This document shows, piece after piece, positions 7,301 to 13,495 of a stretch of DNA of 35,579 nucleotides (position 1 is its first letter; each line of letters begins with the position of its first letter). Source of the stretch: an uncultured Verrucomicrobiota bacterium. GTDB taxonomy: Bacteria > Verrucomicrobiota > Verrucomicrobiia > Chthoniobacterales > SZAS-18. The position numbers were made by a program, and so were the translations under genes. Below the pieces are notes generated by a model, which did not search any database, was not told where the DNA came from, and saw only the letters and a program-made list of their open reading frames with translations. The stretch spans positions 1-35,579 of the forward strand of contig CALMAQ010000133.1 of the NCBI GenBank assembly GCA_937859745.1. Direction: 5' to 3'.

Positions 7301-8368
7301 ATGACTAACACCCAGATCGTCCCCGCGCAAACCGACCAGCGCGCCGTCTCGCTCGGCGCATCTCCTGAAACCTCCGCGCTCACCGTCGAGGAGGTTCTCG
7401 GACAGGTGGCCCTCATCCAGCGGATCATGACGGCCGCGATGAAGGAAGGCGAACACTATGGCCGCATTCCCGGCTGCGGTGACAGGCCGACCTTGCTCAA
7501 GCCCGGAGCGGAAAAACTCTGCCTGATCTTCCGGCTGGCTCCCGCCTACGACGTGCAGGAACGCCAACTCGAACGCCGCCACCGTGAGTACCGTGTCACG
7601 GCCACCTTGACGAGCATCACCACGCAGGTTGTCATCGGCCAAGGCGTGGGTTCCTGCTCGACCTTGGAGGGCAAGTACCGATTCCGCGCCAGTGCAGCGG
7701 AGCCTACTGACCGCGCCGTGCCGCGCGCCTACTGGGAAATTCGTCAGGAAGACCCGGTCAAAGCGCAGGAACTGATCGGCGGCAAGGGATTCACGGTCAA
7801 AAAAGTGGATGGGCAAGGTTGGATGATCGCCAAAGGCGGTGAGAAAATGGAGACTGACAATCCCGCCGACAGCTACAACACGGTGCTCAAGATGGCCAAG
7901 AAGCGGGCGCTGGTGGACGCCGTGCTCACGACGACCGCGGCGAGCGACATCTTCACCCAGGATCTGGAGGACATCAGCGCGAACCTCGCCACGATGAAGC
8001 CTGCGGCCGAGGTGCTTCCTTCAGCATCGGCTCACCCCGCGGTGCCTGCGGCGGTCGAACCTTCGTCCACGCGGACGGCCACCGCGCTCGCCGGTGTCTC
8101 GTCTCAACCGACCGACACGACGGACGGTTCCGAAATCCCTGCGATGGATTTTCGCCAGACGCCGATCCACTTCGGCAAAAACTGTGGGCTGGTCCTGGCC
8201 GACCTTTCGCCTCAGCAAATCCATTGGTATGAGAAGGAATGGCTGCCCAAAAAGGAAGCGGAAGGATTGCGCAACGAAGGGGACAAGAGATTGGTTGCCG
8301 GCCTGAAAGCCTACCGCATTTGGCGGGAAGCGGAAAAGGCAGCGGATACCTGTTGTCCTGCAAATTAA
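7301..8368 (+). CDS. phage/plasmid recombination-type protein with FGK...W C-terminal motif
   Basis: The 355-residue protein has an N-terminal region of about 215 residues with a pattern widespread in phage and plasmid genomes: IMTAAMKEGEHYGRIPG, then LLKPGAEKLCLIFRLAP, then a strand-rich part ending in EGKYRFR and a helix with SYNTVLKMAKKRALVDAVL. This resembles proteins found with ssDNA-annealing and recombination genes, but I cannot place it firmly in RecT, Erf or Rad52. A Pro/Ala/Ser/Thr-rich linker (about 225-280) leads to a small end domain, IHFGKNCGLVLADLSPQQIHWY. That matches the FGKxxGxxLxxLxxxxxxWY pattern seen at the ends of exonuclease X-like and phage recombination proteins. It is on the same strand as DUF932. 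Confidence 0.65.
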   Translation: MTNTQIVPAQTDQRAVSLGASPETSALTVEEVLGQVALIQRIMTAAMKEGEHYGRIPGCGDRPTLLKPGAEKLCLIFRLAPAYDVQERQLERRHREYRVTATLTSITTQVVIGQGVGSCSTLEGKYRFRASAAEPTDRAVPRAYWEIRQEDPVKAQELIGGKGFTVKKVDGQGWMIAKGGEKMETDNPADSYNTVLKMAKKRALVDAVLTTTAASDIFTQDLEDISANLATMKPAAEVLPSASAHPAVPAAVEPSSTRTATALAGVSSQPTDTTDGSEIPAMDFRQTPIHFGKNCGLVLADLSPQQIHWYEKEWLPKKEAEGLRNEGDKRLVAGLKAYRIWREAEKAADTCCPAN

Positions 8369-8379
8369 AGAGGCTGTGG

Positions 8380-9078
8380 TTACGATAACAGTCGGGACAG
8401 AAAATTCCGCCAGGCAGGCGTATATGCACCGAGGAAGGTCAGGTGCAGAGCCGCGATGATCAAAACCCCGCCCCAGCCGAAGGCCGGGTGCAAACGGCGT
8501 TGGTGCACCGTGTCGACGCCAATGAGGAGGAGGAGGGCGGCATCCACCGCGAGCAGGATCGATGCGTTGGACGGGAAGAAGCTGACCGGCAGGCGCGGGA
8601 TGACCGAGGGGAGCATGGTGATGATGGTCAGCAGCATCAGGCGTTTGTGGTAGTCGCCGCGGCGACGCCACCACATCGCCCCAGCGACCAGGGCGGCAAA
8701 CAACAACATTTGCATCAACTCCAGACCGGTGATGGTGAGTTGGATCGGAGCAAAGTCGGTCTGGCCGCGCACCTCTCGCATGGAAGCGCGCAGGGTGGTC
8801 GCCGAACCCATCGCCACCACTAACACCGCCCAGCCGACGCCCACGATGCCGAGCCAGCAGTGCCACTGGAGGCGTTTGACGGAGATCAGGGCGGATTGCA
8901 CGACGAGCAACACCACCCACCCGGTCATCACGAGGCCGTGGATGCGCAGCCACATCGCCAGCGTGGGTGCACCGGAAAACGCGGCCAGGTAGAACTGACG
9001 CGCGAACGCCCAGAACACCAGGAGCACAAACAGCAGGCTGCTGCCCAAATACAAGCGGCTGGCTCTAGATTGCTTCAT
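8380..9078 (-). CDS. integral membrane protein, about six helices, unknown function
   Basis: The 232-residue protein is strongly hydrophobic, with about six membrane helices: near residues 9-30, 42-62, 75-95, 112-135, 145-165 and 175-190, and a last segment near 203-220. Histidines recur at helix borders (RIHGLVMTGW, LQWHCWLGIVG, DYHKRLMLL, LHLTFLGAY), an arrangement seen in haem-binding cytochrome-b-like membrane proteins, but haem binding is speculative. The start is the ATG at 9076-9078. It points toward the recombination-type gene (convergent, 11-bp gap). I do not recognise a named family. Confidence 0.7.
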   Translation of the reverse strand: MKQSRASRLYLGSSLLFVLLVFWAFARQFYLAAFSGAPTLAMWLRIHGLVMTGWVVLLVVQSALISVKRLQWHCWLGIVGVGWAVLVVAMGSATTLRASMREVRGQTDFAPIQLTITGLELMQMLLFAALVAGAMWWRRRGDYHKRLMLLTIITMLPSVIPRLPVSFFPSNASILLAVDAALLLLIGVDTVHQRRLHPAFGWGGVLIIAALHLTFLGAYTPAWRNFLSRLLS

Positions 9079-9423
9079 GCCTGGCAGGTCGCAGGCATCC
9101 TACGGACGTAAAAAGAGGCGTCAAGGTGAAGCCTACAAGCCCGAGGTTAGTGCCGACCCAAAGCACAACGCATGGGCGTCCGTTGGACCGCACCATTGGA
9201 GCGACTGTGCATTCAGCCACCAAAACAGATTGCTGCATTCAATCTTGATTGCAGCCGTTCCAAATTGAAGAAATCGATGTACGCAGAGGTAGGTTATCCT
9301 TGAAAACGGCGCTCACAGGCCCATGCTCGCTCCCCGGCTATGCGTGCGAGCAACCCCCCGCAAAATTCCGCGCTTGATTCGGGGTCCCCCGCGCTACAGC
9401 CGTGCATGGTGCGGTCGCGCGTG
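9079..9423. other. intergenic region without a recognisable gene
   Basis: This lies upstream of the membrane-protein gene and before a doubtful plus-strand ORF. It contains weak inverted repeats only, for example gctgca/tgcagc at 9232-9255. It should hold the promoter of the minus-strand membrane-protein gene, but I see no clear -35/-10 pair. Confidence 0.4.
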
Positions 9424-9747
9424 ATGCTCACCAGCATTGAACTCCTCGACCGGGTCGCCGAGATCGAGTGCGCCACCACCCTCAAGGCGAGCCGCAAGCT
9501 TCCCAACGAATTCGACGGCGTGGCCGTTTGCCTGGCGAACTGGGCGGCGATCTACGGCCCCTTCGCCAGCCTGCGGATCTTAAAGGTAGCAGTGCGCGCG
9601 CTGCTGACGCCAGTATGGATGCCTCGCGGCCAACGTCCGCAGACCGGCAAGCTCATGCGCCTCTGGGTCCGCTACAGCGACTACCGTCGGCAGAGACTTC
9701 AGTTTTCCAAGCCCACGCGCCGCAGCTCCGCGCGCATCGCTTCGTAG
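9424..9747 (+). CDS. putative small protein or gene remnant
   Basis: From the ATG at 9424 the frame gives 107 residues starting MLTSIELLDRVAEIECA. The codons up to about 9580 strongly favour G or C at the third position, like real genes in this window. The later part, from about 9585, looks less coding-like. Its 3' end overlaps the end of the minus-strand antitoxin gene by 49 bp. No domain is visible. It may be the 5' part of a decayed gene. Confidence 0.3.
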   Translation: MLTSIELLDRVAEIECATTLKASRKLPNEFDGVAVCLANWAAIYGPFASLRILKVAVRALLTPVWMPRGQRPQTGKLMRLWVRYSDYRRQRLQFSKPTRRSSARIAS

Positions 9748-9914
9748 CTCATGTTGGCCTCGATCCGCAAAGCGCCGACTTTTTCCGGCCGGCCCGAGGC
9801 GAGGTATGCTTCCATCCAGGCCCGCGCCTGCTCATCGCTGACCTCATGCCCTTCGATGGCCATCGACGCTTGCACGGCCCGCATCCGGGCGAGTTGTTCA
9901 TCGGTGAGCGCCAT
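9699..9914 (-). CDS. Fic antitoxin (VbhA-like) with SxxxEG inhibitory motif
   Basis: This 71-residue helical protein carries S17-M-A-I-E21-G22, an exact match to the (S/T)xxxE(G/N) inhibitory motif of Fic antitoxins such as VbhA. In those proteins the Glu pairs with an Arg of the Fic active site and blocks productive ATP binding. The preceding helix (DEQLARMRAVQA) and the following one (SDEQARAWMEAYLASGRP) fit the small three-helix VbhA shape. The start is the ATG at 9912-9914. It is transcribed away from the fic gene with a 34-bp shared gap, whereas the described class I pairs are co-directional with the antitoxin first. The motif plus adjacency make the assignment fairly strong. Confidence 0.78.
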   Translation of the reverse strand: MALTDEQLARMRAVQASMAIEGHEVSDEQARAWMEAYLASGRPEKVGALRIEANMSYEAMRAELRRVGLEN

Positions 9915-9932
9915 CTGAACATTTTATCTGAT

Positions 9933-9949
9933 TTGCTTTGGTGAAGCAA
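9933..9949. promoter_or_regulatory. inverted repeat at the fic start, candidate operator
   Basis: ttgctt/aagcaa arms separated by 5 bases end on the A of the fic start codon and fill half of the 34-bp divergent gap. A bound repressor here would block fic initiation and probably antitoxin transcription. Positional inference only. Confidence 0.4.
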
Positions 9950-10695
9950 TGATCGAAACGCATCGTAGTCGCGCAGAATTCGATTGGGAACGCATCCAGA
10001 AGATTGGCCTGCTACCCGGCGTCAAAACCTTGCGGCAGTACGATGAGCAGGTCTTCAAAGCCCTGACCACGGCCAAAGAGTTCGTGCGGCAGTTCCCGAC
10101 GCTCAACCCATCCGGCGACTACATGCGGATTCTGCACCGCATGGTCTTCCACGAGGTGCATCCCTGGGCGGGAGAAATCCGCCAGCCCGGTCGCCTGCCG
10201 CCGCGGGTGGGCGGCTTCGTCACCTGCGAGCCGGAGCGGCTGGGAACCGAGCTGCGGATGCTGGAGTGCCAGACCGCCGAACTGCTCGCCAAGGCCGATC
10301 GGCAGAGCATTCTGCGCGTCATCGCGTTCCACCACGCCCGCTTCGAAATGCTCCACCCGTTCCTGGATGGCAACGGCCGCGTGGGCCGGCTCCTCGTTGA
10401 ATCCCAGCTCAACGCCAGCGCCTTCGGAACCCGCGAGCGGCCGGAGGTGCCCCGGCAGGAGTATGGCGACGCGCTCCAGACTTCCAGCCGCATCTCCAAC
10501 TTGTTGCCGCTGGTCAACCTCCTGCGTCGGCGCGAGGGTCTCACCAAACTCGACCAGCGCGTGGTGGAAGCACCCTTCTGGCTCGGGCAACAGTTCGACG
10601 AAGAGAAGGGGCTGGCGCTGACGATGGACCAAGAACTCGAACGCTCACGTCGCCTCGTGGCCGGCAGGGTGCGCCAGAGCCAGTGGGCAAGCTGA
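9949..10695 (+). CDS. fic: Fic-domain AMP-transferase (toxin)
   Basis: This 248-residue protein carries the complete Fic signature HPFLDGNGRVGR (residues 136-147), with catalytic His136 and the anion-binding GNGR. Upstream is the family block FHEVHPWAGEIRQPGR, whose VGGF part corresponds to the target-binding flap. Fic enzymes transfer AMP from ATP to a hydroxyl of a target protein. In class I the activity is held back by a separate antitoxin, and the adjacent 71-residue gene has the required motif. The C-terminal helical extension (about 170-248) is usual for free-standing Fic proteins. There is no secretion signal, so an intracellular toxin or regulatory enzyme is likely. Its 3' end overlaps the convergent small gene by 51 bp. 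Confidence 0.92.
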   Translation: MIETHRSRAEFDWERIQKIGLLPGVKTLRQYDEQVFKALTTAKEFVRQFPTLNPSGDYMRILHRMVFHEVHPWAGEIRQPGRLPPRVGGFVTCEPERLGTELRMLECQTAELLAKADRQSILRVIAFHHARFEMLHPFLDGNGRVGRLLVESQLNASAFGTRERPEVPRQEYGDALQTSSRISNLLPLVNLLRRREGLTKLDQRVVEAPFWLGQQFDEEKGLALTMDQELERSRRLVAGRVRQSQWAS

Positions 10696-11070
10696 CATTT
10701 TTCCCGGTGACGTTTTCTGCGCCCCGTCGCCGTCCGCCGCGTGTCCGGCCAGGGGGCTTAGCGCCAATCGCCCTCGCAGCTCGTCCAGACGCTGCTTGTG
10801 CTTGAAGAGGCGGATGCGCTGGACGCGCTCCTCCCGGACCACGAGGTGCCTTTCCATCGCCTGCCAAACCTCGAGTTTGGCCAGGATGGGGCTCTGGTCC
10901 TGACGGGCGTATTTCTTCAGGTCCCGCATGTTGTTGTAGCGGGTAGGCTCCGCCCGGGTGGCGCGTGCTCGCAGGAGCACTCGCATGGTGTACATGATGT
11001 CGCGGGGTGTCTCTGAAAACAGTTCGATCCACTCCTTTCCGTCGATGGTTCTGATTTTACCTGTGCGCAT
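10645..11070 (-). CDS. small basic protein of unknown function, convergent with fic
   Basis: The 141-residue frame starts MRTGKIRTIDGKEWIEL with an ATG at 11068-11070. Its first 100 residues are Arg/Lys-rich and helical (RDIMYTMRVLLRARATRAEP, ERHLVVREERVQRIRLFKHK) and could bind nucleic acid. The last 30 residues look like random translation and overlap the end of fic, so the true gene may have lost its original stop. It is divergent from the XRE regulator across a 262-bp gap with palindromes. The function is not recognised. Confidence 0.5.
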   Translation of the reverse strand: MRTGKIRTIDGKEWIELFSETPRDIMYTMRVLLRARATRAEPTRYNNMRDLKKYARQDQSPILAKLEVWQAMERHLVVREERVQRIRLFKHKQRLDELRGRLALSPLAGHAADGDGAQKTSPGKMSACPLALAHPAGHEAT

Positions 11071-11203
11071 GGCGACGGTACTAAAACGAGCCTTTCCGCC
11101 TCCTCAAATCACCCGTGCTAAACCCGCACATCACACAGACCCGGCCCATTTACTTAGCGATTGTCTGGCAAGTGTTTGGATGGTTCCGGAAAAGTGTGTA
11201 AAT

Positions 11204-11224
11204 GCGCAAAAATCTTTTTTGCGC
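11204..11224. promoter_or_regulatory. gcgcaaaaa/tttttgcgc inverted repeat
   Basis: Nine-base arms with a 3-base centre form a near-perfect palindrome in the AT-rich divergent region between the 141-residue gene and the XRE regulator. It may be an operator. It could also fold as a hairpin, but neither flanking gene needs a terminator there. Confidence 0.4.
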
Positions 11225-11262
11225 CGCTTCTGTCAGCCGCTTCGGAGCCATAGGAACGCAGT

Positions 11263-11275
11263 CTGTTCCAAACAG
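11263..11275. promoter_or_regulatory. ctgtt-cca-aacag inverted repeat with a nearby ttccaaac direct repeat
   Basis: Five-base arms about a 3-base centre lie 58 bp before the XRE start. The octamer ttccaaac within it recurs near 11301. Such paired sites upstream of an XRE gene suggest autoregulation. AT-rich sequence with a possible -10 (tatact) lies between them. Confidence 0.35.
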
Positions 11276-11332
11276 TTATATACTATTCGATTTTTGTTTA
11301 TTCCAAACGCGATGGTGTGGTGGCGGCCATCC

Positions 11333-11638
11333 ATGCCCAAGCCATTTCGTCCGAACAAAAAGGGCAAGCAACCGACCAAGTCGCTTCATACCCCTGCCTA
11401 CGAACGCATCCGCACCTTGATCCGCGAGACCCGCTACGCCGCTGACCTGAGCCAGGAGGAATTGGCGGTGCGCTTGGGGCGCGAGCAGATCTACGTCAGC
11501 CGGTGTGAATCCGGTCTGCGGCGGGTGGATTTACTCGAATGGCTGGAGATCATCGTCGCCTGCAAAGCCAGCCCCCACGAGTTCATCGAAGCGATCTTGC
11601 CGATGGTCGAAATCCCGCGTGAAAACGACGCGAGCTAG
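11333..11638 (+). CDS. XRE-family helix-turn-helix regulator
   Basis: This 101-residue protein has a basic N-terminal arm (PKPFRPNKKGKQ) and then a Cro/C1-type HTH (about residues 23-80). The HTH is recognised from LIRETRYAADLSQEELAVRLGREQIYVSRCESGLRRVDLLEWLEI, read in three short blocks. The turn and recognition-helix residues (SQEELAVRLG, YVSRCESG) fit the family well. The ATG at 11333 is preferred; another in-frame ATG lies at 11312. The upstream palindromes suggest it binds its own promoter. The next gene on this strand is a class D beta-lactamase 138 bp downstream, so a regulatory link is possible but not shown. Confidence 0.85.
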   Translation: MPKPFRPNKKGKQPTKSLHTPAYERIRTLIRETRYAADLSQEELAVRLGREQIYVSRCESGLRRVDLLEWLEIIVACKASPHEFIEAILPMVEIPRENDAS

Positions 11639-11776
11639 AGAACGTTCACAACTCTGTGAATCTGACTTGGGCTCGGGTTCCTGAATACCACCTCAACCGC
11701 GAGCCAAGCTACGAGAGCCGTTCGGCGGCGCTAATCTGCTTGTTTCGCGCCAGCCTCGCCGATAGAAGATCACTTT

Positions 11777-12550
11777 GTGCTTTTCCCCCTTCTGCTGCTG
11801 GCGGCTTTCTTGTTTCCGGTGCCTGCGGACTCCGTCAAAACAGCCTTCCACGGGCGCAATGGTGCGTTTGTGATGGTGGATTGCGCGACGAAAGAGGTTT
11901 TCCGCTACAATCCTCAAGCTTGTCAGGAACAGCAGCCTCCTTGTTCCACCTTCAAAATCTGGAACTCTGCCATCGGGCTGGAGTTGGGCATCCTCTCGAC
12001 TCCCGCCCAGCCTTTCTGGACCTGGGACGGCAAGAAGCGGGAGCGGGAGGAGTGGAACCGCAACCTCACGCTCGGGGAAGCGTTCGCGGTTTCCTGTTAC
12101 CCTGCCTACCAAGTGCTCGCCCGCCAGATCGGCGCGTCGCGGATGCAGACATGGCTGGATAAACTCGGTTACGGGAACCGTGACATTTCTGCCGGGATAG
12201 ACGTGTTTTGGCTGCCTGACGCCGGACGCAAACCTCTCTTGATCTCCCCGGACGAACAGGCCGAGCTGATCCGCAAATTAGTCGATGGAGAACTCCCGCT
12301 TTCCCAGCAAACCCGGGTTGTTCTCAAGGAATTGATGACCTTCAAGAAAACGGACCGGGGCATCCTTTACGGCAAAACCGGCACGGGCGACCTGGCTCCC
12401 CCCGGCGACAGCGTGGCCTGGTACGTTGGCTACGTGGAGTCGGCAGGAAAAATCTTCGCGTTCGCCTGCATGATGAAAGGAAAAGAAATCACGGGTCCCG
12501 ATGTACGGACCATGGTCGAACAGATTCTCTCAGATGACGGCTTGCTTTGA
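11777..12550 (+). CDS. class D (OXA-type) beta-lactamase
   Basis: This 257-residue protein with a signal peptide (LFPLLLLAAFLFPVPA) has the class D set. PCSTFK has nucleophile Ser57 and Lys60, the lysine that is carboxylated in this class. SCY is at 106-108, YGN at 132-134, FWL at about 144-146 (equivalent to the Trp that protects the carboxylated Lys), and KTG at 200-202 is followed by a WYVGYVE strand. The length is normal for OXA enzymes. The usual SxV motif reads SCY here, placing Tyr beside the active-site lysine. The start is a GTG at 11777. The enzyme should hydrolyse beta-lactams in the periplasm. A BlaR-type sensor domain is excluded because no membrane helices follow. Divergent from clinical OXA enzymes as far as can be judged by eye. 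Confidence 0.88.
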   Translation: MLFPLLLLAAFLFPVPADSVKTAFHGRNGAFVMVDCATKEVFRYNPQACQEQQPPCSTFKIWNSAIGLELGILSTPAQPFWTWDGKKREREEWNRNLTLGEAFAVSCYPAYQVLARQIGASRMQTWLDKLGYGNRDISAGIDVFWLPDAGRKPLLISPDEQAELIRKLVDGELPLSQQTRVVLKELMTFKKTDRGILYGKTGTGDLAPPGDSVAWYVGYVESAGKIFAFACMMKGKEITGPDVRTMVEQILSDDGLL

Positions 12551-12656
12551 GGTGGCATGATTCCAAAGATTGTCATTTCCGTTGCCAGAAACAATGATCC
12601 TTTAACCCATCTACACGGCTCTTTTTTGCGTTTGCCCGAAGCCGGAGGGGTGATGC

Positions 12657-13019
12657 ATGATGGACGCCATGACCTGGGAGGAGCTGAGAGACTTGTTGGT
12701 CGAGTTGAGCGAGGAGACCCGCGTTGCCACCACCCACGGGATGGATGCCGTAGCGCTCAACCTCCCGCCGGAGGAGTGGTTCATCTCCCCGCGGTTCACC
12801 AATGCTTTGAGCATCGGCAGATACGAGGGTGACGAGTTGCGGTTGGTGGGCACCGAGCAGATCCCTCTTCCTGAACTGACCGCTGCCTTCCTGCGAGATC
12901 GGGTGGAGCAGGCGATGGCGCGTCAGGTGCGCGGTATGCTCGACCCGGAGGCCGTGGAACTTTTTGCGCGCGAGATGAAAAAGCGGGCCGACGTTCACCG
13001 TGACCACGACCTCGGATAA
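12657..13019 (+). CDS. small acidic protein of unknown function
   Basis: The 120-residue protein begins MMDAMTWEELRDLLVELSEE and has a good Shine-Dalgarno (ggagg) about 10 bases before the ATG at 12657, which is unusual in this window. It consists of an N-terminal helix, a strand-like middle (FTNALSIGRYEGDELRLVGTEQIPL) and a long C-terminal helix (LDPEAVELFAREMKKRADVHR). No membrane segment or known motif is visible. It lies between the beta-lactamase and another unknown gene on the same strand. Confidence 0.55.
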   Translation: MMDAMTWEELRDLLVELSEETRVATTHGMDAVALNLPPEEWFISPRFTNALSIGRYEGDELRLVGTEQIPLPELTAAFLRDRVEQAMARQVRGMLDPEAVELFAREMKKRADVHRDHDLG

Positions 13020-13124
13020 AATCCGGCGTCTCCCCGTCCGGTGACGCTACCGGAGGTGGTCTCGTGGTGTATGCCCGGGTCATTTCGCTTTGCCCAGCTG
13101 GCATGCCCCTCCAAGCTACCGGGC

Positions 13125-13493
13125 ATGGAACGCCGTGGCAGCTTTGAGAAAAACGCGAGTGAGAAAACCTACCAGTTGGGAAAGGCGCGTGATGCCTGGC
13201 GAGAAACCATGCTGGACGTGCGTTTGGACGCAGAGGCATTCGCCCTGCCGTACGCCCACTTGAGCCTCATCAAGTGCGAGGGGGAGCGGTCGGTGATCCT
13301 CACCTTCAGCACGCACCTGGTGAAGATCGAAGGCGAGCGGTTGCGTCCTTTGTACGAGGCTCTGATCGACCACAACGTGCGTTACGTGGTCGCCGCCGGG
13401 ACGCGCCCGCGGGACGCCGGCACGCCGAGCGAACCGATCATCACCTCCATCGACTTCGTGCCGCTAAACCAAGGCGATGGCGGGATGCTGTAA
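13125..13493 (+). CDS. small protein of unknown function, convergent with the methylase-helicase
   Basis: This 122-residue protein (start MERRGSFEKNASEKTYQLGK) is probably a single alpha/beta domain. It has strands ERSVILTFSTHLVKIEGE and VRYVVAAGTR flanking a helix (RLRPLYEALIDHN). The ATG at 13125 is chosen; the longer frame from 13041 has a less coding-like start. It ends 2 bp from the stop of the large minus-strand gene. No family is recognised. Small conserved genes next to DarB-like genes could be accessory, but nothing in the sequence proves it. Confidence 0.55.
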   Translation: MERRGSFEKNASEKTYQLGKARDAWRETMLDVRLDAEAFALPYAHLSLIKCEGERSVILTFSTHLVKIEGERLRPLYEALIDHNVRYVVAAGTRPRDAGTPSEPIITSIDFVPLNQGDGGML

Positions 13494-13495
13494 TT

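Noticed and set aside
11656-12162. Plus-strand frame upstream of and overlapping the beta-lactamase
   Set aside because: Different frame from the STFK/KTG-containing gene, and it loses sense at the overlap.
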